Positions 36,230 to 45,179 of a stretch of DNA of 64,000 nt are shown piece after piece. Numbering within the stretch: the first letter of the stretch is position 1; every line of letters begins with the position of its first letter. The notes beneath the pieces were generated by a model. The model was not told the DNA's origin. It saw nothing but the letters and a program-made list of their open reading frames with translations, and ran no database searches. The stretch is from Caballeronia ptereochthonis (GTDB lineage: Bacteria > Pseudomonadota > Gammaproteobacteria > Burkholderiales > Burkholderiaceae). The stretch lies in the NCBI RefSeq assembly GCF_001545075.1, contig NZ_FCOB02000036.1, forward strand, positions 1 to 64,000. The letters are read 5' to 3'. The translations under genes were made by a program, and so were the position numbers.

Positions 36230-37423
36230 TTACGCCACCCTTTCCAGCGCCAGCGCGATACCCTGCCCGCCGCCGATGCACAGCGTGACGATCGCGCGCT
36301 TCACGCCATCGCGGCGCATCGCGTGGGCGAGGCGCGTCGTGAGCACCGCGCCGGTCGCGCCGATCGGATGCCCGTGCGCGATCGCCCCGCCCTCCACATT
36401 GACGATGTCCTCCGGCACGCCGAGCGTCTTCGCCACCGCGATCGGCACCGCCGCGAAGGCTTCGTTGATCTCGAAGCGCTCCACCTCGCCGAGCGACCAT
36501 CCCGCGCGCTCGAGCGCCTGCCGCACCGCGGGCACCGGACCGAGCCCGAACATGCCCGGCTCGACCGCCGCCACGCCGAATGCCGCCAGCCGCACGAACG
36601 GCTCGATGCCGCGTGCGTCGGCTTCCCTGCGGCTCGTCACGATCATGGCGGATGCGCCGCTGTTCAGCCCCGGCGCGTTGCCTGCCGTGATCGTTCCGTC
36701 GGGACGGAACGCCGGGCGCAGCTTCGCGAGCGTCGCGAGGGTTGTGTCGGGACGCGGCTGCTCGTCGCGCGCGAACACGACCGTTTCCTTGCCCTTTTTC
36801 ACGTCGATGCCGACGATCTCCGCATCGAACGCATTGTCCCGCTGCGCCGCCGCGAAAAGCTGTTGCGAACGTTCGGCCCAGCGATCCTGCGCCTCGCGCG
36901 TGATATCCAGCTGCGCCACGAGATCTTCCGTGTGCCAGCCCGAATGCGCGCCCGAGAACGCATCGACGAGGCCGTCGCGCAGCATGCTGTCGTGGATCTG
37001 CGCGTTCCCCATGCGATAGCCGTGACGCCCGCCTTCGAGCAGATACGGCGCGCGGTCCATGTTCTCCATGCCGCCCGCGACGACAAGCCGCGCGACGCCC
37101 GCCGCGATCTCGGTCGCCGCCGTCGCGATGGCCTGCGCGCCCGAGCCGCACACGCGGTTGACCGTCAGCGCGGGCACCGGAACCGGCACGCCGCCGCCGA
37201 CCGCCGCCTGGCGCGCCGGATTCATGCGGTTGCCCGCCTGGATCACGTTGCCGAACACGACTGAATCGAGCGCGGCCGGATCGACCGCGCTGCCCGCGCG
37301 CCGCAGCGTTTCCGCGATTGCGGCCGCGCCCAGATCGACGGCGGGCGTGTCCTTCAGCGAGCCGTTGAACGCGCCGATCGCCGTGCGCACGGGATGACAC
37401 AACACGATGTCTTGCGAAAACAT
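36230..37423 (-). CDS. acetyl-CoA acyltransferase (thiolase)
   Basis: A 397-residue thiolase. Nucleophile Cys in LTVNRVCGSGAQAIATAATEI (near residue 91), GGMENMDRAPYLL, the NEAFAAVP motif, catalytic His in GGAIAHGHPIGATGAVL and second Cys in VTLCIGGGQGIALAL. It condenses or cleaves acyl-CoA/acetyl-CoA. It follows the SDR gene by 13 bases, a pairing that recalls acetoacetyl-CoA thiolase/reductase modules or a short beta-oxidation step. The exact chain-length preference is unknown. Confidence 0.92.
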   Translation of the reverse strand: MFSQDIVLCHPVRTAIGAFNGSLKDTPAVDLGAAAIAETLRRAGSAVDPAALDSVVFGNVIQAGNRMNPARQAAVGGGVPVPVPALTVNRVCGSGAQAIATAATEIAAGVARLVVAGGMENMDRAPYLLEGGRHGYRMGNAQIHDSMLRDGLVDAFSGAHSGWHTEDLVAQLDITREAQDRWAERSQQLFAAAQRDNAFDAEIVGIDVKKGKETVVFARDEQPRPDTTLATLAKLRPAFRPDGTITAGNAPGLNSGASAMIVTSRREADARGIEPFVRLAAFGVAAVEPGMFGLGPVPAVRQALERAGWSLGEVERFEINEAFAAVPIAVAKTLGVPEDIVNVEGGAIAHGHPIGATGAVLTTRLAHAMRRDGVKRAIVTLCIGGGQGIALALERVA

Positions 37424-37436
37424 GACGATGCTCCGA

Positions 37437-38144
37437 TCAGCGCGGAATGCCGGTGAGATAAAGCGGCGCGCCGGTCGAGAGCGACTGCTTGACGGCGCGG
37501 CCGGTGTCGTCGACGAGCACTTCTTCCTGATTCTTCTCCACCGCGGCGAGCACCTGGTTCACCACGTGCTCGGGCGTCGACTTTGGCGCGGTGACTTGCG
37601 CGGTCATGTCGGTGTCGATGTAGCCGGGATGCGCCGCCACGACGAGCGTGCCCTGCTCGCGCAGCTCCTCGCGCAGCGCGTTGGTGGCCGCCCACGCCGC
37701 CGCTTTCGAGATGTGATACGCGCCGCCCGCCGGCAACGAGACCCAGCTCAAGACCGACAGGATATTGATGACCGCGCCGCCGCCATTCTTCTTCAGCACG
37801 GGCGCGAATGCCTGCGTCAGCGCGATCGGGCCGAAGGCGTTGATCTCGAGCAGCTCGCGGATGCCCTGCGTCGAGGCCGGATCGACGAGCAGGCCGCGCG
37901 TGGTCGCGCCCGCGTTGTTGACGATCACCTGGACGTCGGTGTACGTGGCCGCCGCTTCGGCGATATCGGCGGCGTTCGTCACGTCGAGGCGGATGGCTTC
38001 GACGCCGGGAACATCGACGCTCCCGGGATCACGCGCGGCGGCATAAACCTTCGCCGCGCCCGCCTTCAGCAGCGATTTCGCAAATTGCCTGCCGAGACCG
38101 CGATTCGCGCCGGTGACGAGTACGACTTTTCCTTCGATCTGCAT
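37437..38144 (-). CDS. short-chain dehydrogenase/reductase
   Basis: A 235-residue classical SDR: cofactor motif VLVTGANRGLGRQFAKSLL, VNNAG (here IVNNAGATTRG), catalytic Ser in INILSVLSWVS and Tyr-xxx-Lys in GAYHISKAAAW. It oxidises or reduces an unidentified alcohol or ketone. It is the first gene of a two-gene unit with the thiolase, and the palindrome AGTGCATATGCACT lies 17-30 bases upstream of its start. The same palindrome precedes the adjacent MarR gene, so the unit is probably MarR-controlled. Confidence 0.88.
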   Translation of the reverse strand: MQIEGKVVLVTGANRGLGRQFAKSLLKAGAAKVYAAARDPGSVDVPGVEAIRLDVTNAADIAEAAATYTDVQVIVNNAGATTRGLLVDPASTQGIRELLEINAFGPIALTQAFAPVLKKNGGGAVINILSVLSWVSLPAGGAYHISKAAAWAATNALREELREQGTLVVAAHPGYIDTDMTAQVTAPKSTPEHVVNQVLAAVEKNQEEVLVDDTGRAVKQSLSTGAPLYLTGIPR

Positions 38145-38160
38145 GGTGTGCTCCGAATTC

Positions 38161-38174
38161 AGTGCATATGCACT
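38161..38174. promoter_or_regulatory. MarR operator candidate before the SDR/thiolase unit
   Basis: AGTGCATATGCACT is a perfect 14-base palindrome, identical to the one at 38668-38681 before the MarR gene. It sits 17-30 bases upstream of the SDR start, where a bound repressor would block transcription or translation. Confidence 0.7.
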
Positions 38175-38223
38175 TTAGATGCCGAAACAAAGGCCCGCGT
38201 CGCGCGAGCCTGCTGTGCTCCAC

Positions 38224-38652
38224 TCACTCCATCGTCGTCAGTTCGAACAGCGACTTGCGCAATGCCTTCGCGCGTTTCTCGCCGAACTTCGCTTCGAATT
38301 CCGCCTGCGCCGCGCGCCACTGCGCCGATGCCTTCGCGAGCGTTTCCTTGCCCGACGCCGTCAGCCGCAGGCCGACCGCGCGCGAACTGGGCGTTTCCTG
38401 CGCCGCCTCGACGATGCCATCGCGCTGCAAAGGCTTAAGCGCACGCACGAGCGTGGTGCGGTCCATCACCATCTGCTCGGCGAGCTCCGCCATCTGCACG
38501 CCCGGCTTGCGGCCGATCGCGGCGATGATCGTGAACTGCGCCGACGTGATGCCCACCACGTTCAGATGCCGCTCGTACATCTGCGACACGTAACGCGCGG
38601 CCTGTCGGATCGCAAAGCAGTTGCAATCCAGAGGAGAAGAGTTGGAAGTCAT
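38224..38652 (-). CDS. MarR family regulator, probable repressor of the SDR/thiolase unit
   Basis: A 142-residue MarR protein: MTSNSSPLDCNCFAIRQAARYVSQMYERHL, winged helix PGVQMAELAEQMVMDRTTLVRALKPLQRDGIVEAAQETPSSRAVGLRLTASGKETL, and the C-terminal dimer helix. The DCNCFAIRQAAR start is characteristic of a Burkholderia-Pseudomonas MarR group with possible redox-sensitive cysteines (Cys10, Cys12). The ATG at 38652 follows the palindrome at 38667 by 14 bases. It is encoded 79 bases upstream of the SDR gene on the same strand. Confidence 0.87.
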   Translation of the reverse strand: MTSNSSPLDCNCFAIRQAARYVSQMYERHLNVVGITSAQFTIIAAIGRKPGVQMAELAEQMVMDRTTLVRALKPLQRDGIVEAAQETPSSRAVGLRLTASGKETLAKASAQWRAAQAEFEAKFGEKRAKALRKSLFELTTME

Positions 38653-38666
38653 GCCTCGCAGCATAT

Positions 38667-38682
38667 AAGTGCATATGCACTT
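38667..38682. promoter_or_regulatory. MarR operator candidate before its own gene
   Basis: AAGTGCATATGCACTT, a perfect 16-base palindrome whose central 14 bases are identical to 38161-38174. It ends 15 bases before the MarR start codon on the minus strand, consistent with autorepression. Confidence 0.7.
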
Positions 38683-38924
38683 TGTCAAGCGGGGGAATTT
38701 CAATCGGCGCGATGGACCGCGCGGCGCATTGGCGCGAATCGTCGCGCGCGGCCGGGCCCCGAAATGCCCGAAGCCGCCCCGGACGTGCGATCGCGAGATT
38801 TCGGGCCTATGCCGAAATCCGCATGTCCAGCGCGACTAAACACCAAGACGCGCCGAAATTGGCTCCCTAAATTGCGCATGTTCGCCGCCTGCACCGGACC
38901 GCACGCCAAACGGGTGCTTTCACC

Positions 38925-38940
38925 GTCCGAATGTTCGGAC
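38925..38940. promoter_or_regulatory. palindrome upstream of the amino-acid binding protein gene
   Basis: GTCCGAATGTTCGGAC has perfect 7-base arms around TG and lies 79 bases before the start at 39020. It is followed by an imperfect hairpin GGCAAG-TCCGT-CTTGCC near 38948. The rest of the 367-base gap (38653-39019) shows no gene. Possible operator or leader structure for the downstream gene. Confidence 0.45.
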
Positions 38941-39019
38941 ACTTGAGGGCAAGTCCGTCTTGCCGGCGCTGAACCGGTCGTGTTCCATTCGATTGCCAAA
39001 CCAAAAAGGAGAGGAAACC

Positions 39020-40174
39020 ATGCGCATCCGTACCCAACCTCTGGCATGGCTGGTGGCTTGCGCCACTGCCGCGCTCGGCGCCGTGCCGCTTTCGGCGTCC
39101 GCTGAAGACCTCACGGTGAAAGTCGGTTTCGCCGCGCCGCTCACCGGCGCGAATGCGGGATATGGGAAGGACCTCCAGAACGGCGTGCAGCTCGCGCTCG
39201 ACGAAGCCAACGCGAAGAAGATGACCATCGGCGGGAAGACGGCGAAGTTCGAGATTCACGCGGAAGACGATCAGGCCGACCCGCGCATCGGCGTGCAGGC
39301 GGCGCAGAAGCTCGTCGACGACGGCGTGGCGGTCGTGGTCGGCCACTTCAATTCGGGCACGACGCTGCCGGCGTCGCCGATCTACAACACCGCGGGCATC
39401 CCGATGATCGATCCCGCGGCGACCAACCCGACCATCACGACGCGCGGCCTGGAGAACGTCTTCACGGTGATTTCGAGCGACGCGCAGAACGCGGGCAACG
39501 CGGGCGTCTACGCGGTGTCGACCACCAAGGCGAAGCGCATCGCGATCATCGACGATCGCACGGCCTTCGGCCAGGGGGAGGCCGACGAGTTCGAGAAGGC
39601 GGTCAAAGCCAAGGGCGGCACGATCGTCTCGCGCGAGTACAGCGACAACCAGACTGTCGATTTCAGCGCGCAGTTGACGCGCATCAAGGCGACCAATGCC
39701 GACCTGATCTTCTTCGGCGGCCTCGACCGGCAGGCGGCGGCGGTCGTCAAGCGGATGAAGCAGCTCGGCATGAACGCGCAGTTCGTGGGCGGCGGCGGCG
39801 TGATGGACGCCGATTTCCTGAAGCTCGCCGGCGACGCCGCCGAGGGCGCGCAGGCTTGGGAATACGGCAGCCCGCTCGACAAGCTGCCCGAGGGCAAGGC
39901 GTTCAGCGACAAGTTCCAGAAGCGCTTCGGCGTCGCGATCCTGTCGTATGCGCCGTTCGGCTACGACGCCGCGTGGGCCGCCATCAACGCGATGCAGAAG
40001 GCCAGCTCCATCGATCCGAAGGTCTACCGGCCGGTGCTTAACTCCAACAAGTTCGAGGGCATCACCGGGCCGATCGCGTTCGACAGCAACGGCGCGCTGA
40101 AGAACGCGTCGTCGACGCTGTATCAGGTGAAGAACGGACAGTGGGAGTCGGTCGTGACCAAGCACGGCATGTGA
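39020..40174 (+). CDS. branched-chain amino-acid-type ABC substrate-binding protein (LivJ/LivK-like), orphan
   Basis: A 384-residue periplasmic binding protein. AGGAGAGG ribosome site, ATG at 39020, and signal peptide MRIRTQPLAWLVACATAALG through SASA (cleavage near residue 29). The mature part starts EDLTVKVGFAAPLTGANAGYGKDLQNGVQLALDEAN. GHFNSGTTLPASPIYNTAGIPMIDPAATNP is the Leu/Ile/Val-pocket region of the family, and DRTAFGQGEADEFEKAVKAKGGTIV is the second-lobe motif. No permease or ATPase genes accompany it, so it must use a transporter encoded elsewhere. It ends 7 bases from a convergent LysR gene. Confidence 0.9.
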   Translation: MRIRTQPLAWLVACATAALGAVPLSASAEDLTVKVGFAAPLTGANAGYGKDLQNGVQLALDEANAKKMTIGGKTAKFEIHAEDDQADPRIGVQAAQKLVDDGVAVVVGHFNSGTTLPASPIYNTAGIPMIDPAATNPTITTRGLENVFTVISSDAQNAGNAGVYAVSTTKAKRIAIIDDRTAFGQGEADEFEKAVKAKGGTIVSREYSDNQTVDFSAQLTRIKATNADLIFFGGLDRQAAAVVKRMKQLGMNAQFVGGGGVMDADFLKLAGDAAEGAQAWEYGSPLDKLPEGKAFSDKFQKRFGVAILSYAPFGYDAAWAAINAMQKASSIDPKVYRPVLNSNKFEGITGPIAFDSNGALKNASSTLYQVKNGQWESVVTKHGM

Positions 40175-40181
40175 AGACGCC

Positions 40182-41108
40182 TCAGGCCTGCGCGGCGTGC
40201 GTGTAGGCCTGCAGTCGCTTGCGCGTCCGCGCCGCCTCGTCGCCCAGCCATTGCGCGAATTGCTGCAACGCGGGCGACGGCGCGGGCCGGTCCGGATAAA
40301 CCAGGTAATAGGCCGCGCCGCTCGGCACGCACAGCGGGAACGGCGCGATCACGCGCTTCGCGCGCAAGTCTTCCTCGATCAACGAGACGTCGCCGATCGT
40401 CACGCCCAGGCCCTGCATCGCCGAGGAAATCGCCAGATCGAGCGTGTCGAAATGCTGTGCTTTCGTCGACGGCAGGCCGGCGTAGCCGTACGCGCCGAGC
40501 CACAAAAGCCAGTCGCGGCGGTCGCGCGTGGGATGAAGCAGCGTCTTGCCGGCGAGATCGTCGGGGGTCGGCGGGGTGTTTTTCTTTGGCTTCCACAATT
40601 CCGGCGCGCACACCGGCGTCAGCACTTCATCGAAAAGATGATGCACGCTCACGCCCTTGAGCGACGGCAGGCTGCCGAAAACAATGGCCGCATCGAACTG
40701 CTCGGCATTGAATTCGACGCCGTGCGACACCGACGCCGTCACCTCCACCACCCGTTCCGGCCGCTCGTTCTGCAGGCGGATGACGCGCGGCAGCACCCAG
40801 CGCATCGCGCAGGTCGGGCACTTCACGCGCAAAATGCCGGATTGCGCGCCGCCTTTCGCGAGGGCATCGTCGATCTGCGCGAACGCCTGCTGCAAGGGCG
40901 CGATGAGCAGCGCGCCGTGGTGCGTCAGCGCGAGCCCACGCGCCTGCCGCGCGAAGAGCGCATAGCCGAGATGCGCCTCCAGCCCCGCGATCTGGCGGCT
41001 GACCGCGCCCTGCGTCACGTTCAGCACCTCGGCCGCGCGCGTGAAATTCAGCTTCTGGGCGACGACCAGAAAGGTTTTGAGTACGTCGAGGGAAGGAAGC
41101 GGTTTCAT
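40182..41108 (-). CDS. LysR family transcriptional regulator (GcvA-like)
   Basis: A 308-residue LysR protein: MKPLPSLDVLKTFLVVAQKLNFTRAAEVLNVTQGAVSRQIAGLEAHLGYALFARQARGLALTHHG is the helix-turn-helix region read in pieces from residue 1 to 65. A periplasmic-binding-like effector domain follows (RPERVVEVTASVSHGVEF, FGSLPSLKGVSVHHLFDEVLTPVCAPEL). The start is the ATG at 41108. It is divergent from the aminotransferase gene with a 130-base gap and probably regulates it and the following binding-protein gene. Confidence 0.88.
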   Translation of the reverse strand: MKPLPSLDVLKTFLVVAQKLNFTRAAEVLNVTQGAVSRQIAGLEAHLGYALFARQARGLALTHHGALLIAPLQQAFAQIDDALAKGGAQSGILRVKCPTCAMRWVLPRVIRLQNERPERVVEVTASVSHGVEFNAEQFDAAIVFGSLPSLKGVSVHHLFDEVLTPVCAPELWKPKKNTPPTPDDLAGKTLLHPTRDRRDWLLWLGAYGYAGLPSTKAQHFDTLDLAISSAMQGLGVTIGDVSLIEEDLRAKRVIAPFPLCVPSGAAYYLVYPDRPAPSPALQQFAQWLGDEAARTRKRLQAYTHAAQA

Positions 41109-41238
41109 CGGGTTTTTCGCATGTAGCCATGATCTGCAAGCATGGCTAGTATGACAAAGTTTCGATTGTCCGCGCTTTATTGCTGCGGTTGAATCGACGA
41201 GTGCAATCGTCGAACCGCCATTCCGGAGACCACCCGTC

Positions 41239-42393
41239 GTGCAAAGCGCCTGTATTCCCGAGTCGAAGCTGCCGAAAGTCGGTACGACCATTTTTACCGT
41301 CATCGGCCAATTAGCCGAGGAGCATCACGCGCTCAACCTCTCGCAGGGCGCGCCGAACTTCGCGTGCGATCCGAAGCTGATCGAAGGCGTCGAGCGAGCC
41401 ATGCGGGCAGGACATAACCAGTACTCGCCGATGTCGGGCGTGCTCGCGCTGCGCGAGGCGATCGCCGTGAAGACGCACAAGCTCTATGGCGCACAGTACG
41501 ATCCGGGCACGGAAATCACCGTGGTCGCGAGCGCGAGCGAAGGCCTGTACGCGACGATCAGCGCGCTCGTGCATCCCGGCGACGAAGTGATCTACTTCGA
41601 GCCGTCGTTCGACAGCTATGCGCCGATCGTGCAGTTGCAAGGCGCGACGCCCGTCGCGATCAAGCTCTCGGCGGAGGATTTCCGCATCGACTGGGACGAG
41701 GTCGCCGCCGCGATCACGCCGAAGACGCGCATGATCCTCGTCAACTCGCCCCACAACCCGACCGGCAGCGCCTTCACGTCCGCCGACATCGAGCGCCTCA
41801 CGGCGCTAACGCGCGACACGAAGATCATCGTGCTGTCCGACGAGGTCTACGAGCACGTCGTGTTCGACGGCGCGCTGCATCACGGCATGGCGCGCTATCC
41901 GGAGCTGGCCGAGCGCAGCGTGATCGTGTCGTCGTTCGGCAAGTCGTATCACGTGACGGGCTGGCGCGTCGGCTACTGTCTCGCGCCCGCGGCGCTGACG
42001 GCCGAGATCCGCAAGGTCCACCAGTTCATGACCTTTTCCGCCGATACCCCGATGCAGATGGCCTTCGCAGAAGCGCTTGCGGACGAATCGAGCTATCTGA
42101 ATCTCGGCCCGTTCTATCAGCACAAGCGCGATCTGCTCGCCGAATCGCTCGAGGGCTCGCGCTTCGAGTTGTTGCCGAGCGCGGGCAGCTTCTTCATGCT
42201 GGCGCGTTACGACGCGATCTCGAACGAGTCCGACAGCGATTTCGTGCTGCGCCTGATCCGCGAAGCGCGCGTGGCGACCATTCCGCTGTCGGCGTTCTAC
42301 ACCGACGGCACCGACAACCGCCTGATCCGTCTCTCCTTCGCGAAGGACGACGACACGCTCATCGAAGGCGCGCGCCGCCTTCGCTCGATCTGA
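41239..42393 (+). CDS. PLP-dependent aminotransferase (YbdL/methionine aminotransferase-like)
   Basis: A 384-residue class I aminotransferase with GTG start at 41239 (MQSACIPESKLPKVGTTIF). Landmarks: INLSQGAPNF-like LNLSQGAPNFACD, NQYSPMSGVLALREAIA, ASEGLYATISALVHPGDEVIYFEPSFDSY, NSPHNPTGSAF, SDEVYEHVVFDG, the PLP-lysine SSFGKSYHVTGWRVGYC, and the C-terminal Arg in NRLIRLSFAKDD. The overall pattern is that of methionine/kynurenine/glutamine-type aminotransferases such as YbdL. It precedes an amino-acid binding-protein gene by 22 bases, suggesting import and transamination of the same amino acid. Confidence 0.87.
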   Translation: MQSACIPESKLPKVGTTIFTVIGQLAEEHHALNLSQGAPNFACDPKLIEGVERAMRAGHNQYSPMSGVLALREAIAVKTHKLYGAQYDPGTEITVVASASEGLYATISALVHPGDEVIYFEPSFDSYAPIVQLQGATPVAIKLSAEDFRIDWDEVAAAITPKTRMILVNSPHNPTGSAFTSADIERLTALTRDTKIIVLSDEVYEHVVFDGALHHGMARYPELAERSVIVSSFGKSYHVTGWRVGYCLAPAALTAEIRKVHQFMTFSADTPMQMAFAEALADESSYLNLGPFYQHKRDLLAESLEGSRFELLPSAGSFFMLARYDAISNESDSDFVLRLIREARVATIPLSAFYTDGTDNRLIRLSFAKDDDTLIEGARRLRSI

Positions 42394-42415
42394 CGATTTC
42401 CTGGAGACCAACACG

Positions 42416-43198
42416 ATGAAACTGAACCACATCGCCAGCGCATTGTTCCTTGCATGCACGTTCGCCAGCGGCGCGGCGCTCGCCGCCGACACCCTGCGCT
42501 TCGGGCTGGAAGCGCAATATCCGCCGTTCGAATCGAAGTCGTCGACGGGCGAGCTTCAGGGGCTCGACATCGACGTCGGCAATGCCGTGTGCGCCGCCGC
42601 GAAGATGCAGTGCAAGTGGGTCGAGACCTCGTTCGACGGACTGATTCCCGCGCTGCAGGGCCGCAAGTTCGACGCGATCAACTCCGCGATGAACGCGACC
42701 GAGCAACGCCGCCAGGCGATCGACTTCACGACGGTCGTGTATCGCGTGCCGACGCAGCTGATCGCGAAGAAAGGCAGCGGCCTGGAGCCGACGGCGGCAT
42801 CGCTGAAAGGCAAGAGCGTGGGCGTGCTGCAGGGCTCGATTCAGGAGACCTTCGCCAAGGCGCACTGGGAAAACGAAGGCGTGAAGGTCGTGCCGTATCA
42901 GGATCAGAACCAGGTGTACGCGGATCTGAAGTCCGGGCGTCTGGACGGGACGCTCGTGCTCTCGCCGGCGGGACAAAGCGGCTTCCTGTCGAAGCCGGAC
43001 GGCGAGGGCTTCGCGTTCGTCGGCGCGCCGGTGCGGGACGACAAGATTCTCGGCAGCGGCATCGCCTATGGCGTGCGCAAGGGCGACGATGCGCTCAAGG
43101 CCAAGCTCAATGCGGCGATCGAGAAGGTCAAGGCGGACGGAACCATCGACAAGTACGCGAAGAAGTATCTGGGAAATATCGATATTTCGGCGAAGTGA
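42416..43198 (+). CDS. polar amino-acid ABC substrate-binding protein (ArgT/HisJ/GlnH-like)
   Basis: A 260-residue periplasmic binding protein of family 3 with signal peptide MKLNHIASALFLACTFASGAALA (residues 1-23). The mature part begins ADTLRFGLEAQYPPFESKSSTGELQGLDIDVGNAVC. It has the ligand residues in FDGLIPALQGRKFDAINSAMNATEQRRQAIDF, the GKSVGVLQGSIQE loop and LKSGRLDGTLVLSP. Two Cys close together (NAVCAAAKMQCKW) form the usual disulfide. It is co-directional with the aminotransferase (22-base gap). No permease gene follows. Confidence 0.9.
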   Translation: MKLNHIASALFLACTFASGAALAADTLRFGLEAQYPPFESKSSTGELQGLDIDVGNAVCAAAKMQCKWVETSFDGLIPALQGRKFDAINSAMNATEQRRQAIDFTTVVYRVPTQLIAKKGSGLEPTAASLKGKSVGVLQGSIQETFAKAHWENEGVKVVPYQDQNQVYADLKSGRLDGTLVLSPAGQSGFLSKPDGEGFAFVGAPVRDDKILGSGIAYGVRKGDDALKAKLNAAIEKVKADGTIDKYAKKYLGNIDISAK

Positions 43199-43533
43199 GG
43201 GGTCGAGGGCGCGGCTGCAAAGTTGCCGCGCGCCTATCCTCACAGTTGCAGAAAGGCACGAATCGCGTATTTCGCCGCGTCGAGTTCCTCGTCAGCGACG
43301 GTCTCGCGAAACCCTCACGCGTCGGATCTTCCGGCCCGCCCCATTCCGTGCCGACGGGATCGCCAAAATCGATCTCTTCGTGCCGCTCCAGTTACGTCTT
43401 TCGAAAGGATCGATGCGCGGCCCTCGGCCGTTCGGCTCTGCAGCTTTTTTTGAGCACAGGCACACTGGCGACTTGACCTTCTTCGGCCGCGGCGCGCCCA
43501 GCGCGATACTGCGGCCTCAAGCATGGGAGCCGC
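43199..43533. other. intergenic region with a possible frameshifted gene remnant
   Basis: No intact gene is visible in this 335-base gap. On the minus strand a coding-like string EEIDFGDPVGTEWGGPEDP continues, after a one-base shift near 43315, into RETVADEELDAAKYAIRAF and stops at 43240-43242. Codon choice on both sides looks coding. It may be a decayed small gene; alternatively it is chance in high-GC DNA. Confidence 0.3.
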
Positions 43534-45108
43534 ATGAGCACGCCGACGACGTCCAGCCCCGCCGCCGCCGCACCGCCCCCGCCGCTCGCAGGCGGCCAGC
43601 TCGTCCTCGCCACTTTCGCGGTGGCGCTCGCGACCTTCATGAACGTGCTGGATTCGTCTATTGCCAACGTCGCGATTCCGACGATCTCCGGCAACCTCGG
43701 CGTGTCCGTGAACGAGGGCACCTGGGTCATCACCGTGTTCGCGGCGTCGAACGCCGTGTCGATTCCGCTGACCGGCTGGCTCACGCAACGGCTCGGCCAG
43801 GTGCGCCTGTTCATCGGCGCGATCCTGATGTTCGTGCTGTCGTCGTGGCTGTGCGGCCTCGCGCCCACTCTGCCGGTGCTGCTGTTCGCGCGCGTGCTGC
43901 AGGGCGCGGTCGCCGGGCCGCTGATTCCGCTGTCGCAGGCGATCCTGCTCGGCTCGTATCCGAAGGAAAAATCGTCGATGGCGCTCTCTCTCTGGGCGAT
44001 GACCGCGACCGTCGGCCCGATCGCCGGTCCCGCGCTCGGCGGCTGGATCACGGACAGCTATTCGTGGTCGTGGATCTTCTACATCAACATTCCGGTGGGC
44101 ATCTTCGCCGCGGGGGTGACGTGGATCATCTATCGCAGTCGCGAAACGCCGACGAGAAAGGCGCCGATCGACGTCATCGGCCTCTTGCTGCTCGTCTCGT
44201 GGGTCGCGTCACTGCAGATCATGCTCGACAAGGGGCGCGACCTCGACTGGTTCTCGTCACCGGTGATCGTCGTGCTGGCGATCGTCGCGGTGATCGCGTT
44301 CTCGTTCTTCGTCGTCTGGGAATTGACGGACCCGAATCCCGTGATCGATCTGCGGCTCTTCACCGGGCGCAACTTCTTCGGCGGGACGGTGGCAATTTCC
44401 GTCGCCTATGGCGTGTTCTTCGGCAATCTCGTGCTGCTGCCGCAGTGGATGCAGCAGTACCTGAACTATCGATCCATCGATGCGGGGCTCGTCACCGCGC
44501 CGCTCGGCATCTTCGCCGTGATCCTGGCCCCTGTCATGGGCAAGGTTCTGCCGCGCAGCGATGCGCGCATCATCGCGACGATGGCCTTCATCGGCTTCGC
44601 CTTCGTGTTCTGGATGCGCTCGAAATACGTGATCGAGGTCGACACGTGGCATCTCGTGCTGCCGACGCTCCTGCAAGGCATCCCGATGGCGATGTTCTTC
44701 GTGCCGCTCACGGCGATCGTGCTGTCTGGCTTGCCGCCATCGAAGATTCCGGCGGCGGCGGGCCTGTCGAACTTCGTGCGGGTGTTTTGCGGCGCGGTCG
44801 GGACCTCGCTCGCGGGCAATGCGTGGGACGACCGCATCGCGCTGCATCACGAGCGGCTCACCGAGCAGGCGAATATCTACAACCCTGCGTTCCTGCAATC
44901 GCTCGGGATGTCCCAATCGACGCTCGATGTCAGCGAGGCGCAGGCGCGCGGGATGTTCAATTTCACCGTCAATTCGCAAGCCGCGATGATGGGGCTCAAC
45001 GATATCTTCCTCATTTCGGCCGTGATCTTCATTCTGATCATTCCGCTGATCTGGATTACGAAGGTGGCGAAGGGCGGAGGCGGGGGTGCGGCGGCGGGGG
45101 CGCATTGA
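43534..45108 (+). CDS. DHA2 family multidrug exporter (EmrB/QacA type)
   Basis: A 524-residue inner-membrane transporter of the major facilitator superfamily, 14-helix DHA2 group. Signature motifs: LDSSIANVAIPTISGNLG (motif C/D1 region), WVITVFAASNAVSIPLTGWLTQRLGQVRLF (motif A), LFARVLQGAVAGPLIPLSQAIL and GPIAGPALGGWITDSYSWSWIFYINIPVGI (antiporter motif). It exports hydrophobic drugs or organic ions by proton antiport, commonly with an EmrA-type adaptor and TolC-like channel; neither is adjacent. A Gly-rich cytoplasmic tail ends the protein. Confidence 0.92.
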   Translation: MSTPTTSSPAAAAPPPPLAGGQLVLATFAVALATFMNVLDSSIANVAIPTISGNLGVSVNEGTWVITVFAASNAVSIPLTGWLTQRLGQVRLFIGAILMFVLSSWLCGLAPTLPVLLFARVLQGAVAGPLIPLSQAILLGSYPKEKSSMALSLWAMTATVGPIAGPALGGWITDSYSWSWIFYINIPVGIFAAGVTWIIYRSRETPTRKAPIDVIGLLLLVSWVASLQIMLDKGRDLDWFSSPVIVVLAIVAVIAFSFFVVWELTDPNPVIDLRLFTGRNFFGGTVAISVAYGVFFGNLVLLPQWMQQYLNYRSIDAGLVTAPLGIFAVILAPVMGKVLPRSDARIIATMAFIGFAFVFWMRSKYVIEVDTWHLVLPTLLQGIPMAMFFVPLTAIVLSGLPPSKIPAAAGLSNFVRVFCGAVGTSLAGNAWDDRIALHHERLTEQANIYNPAFLQSLGMSQSTLDVSEAQARGMFNFTVNSQAAMMGLNDIFLISAVIFILIIPLIWITKVAKGGGGGAAAGAH

Positions 45109-45179
45109 GGTGTGCTTGCGCCCGTTACGGCCGTGACGCGGCATGAGAGGCGCAAGCCAATTGGCTCGTGCACGGGCGA

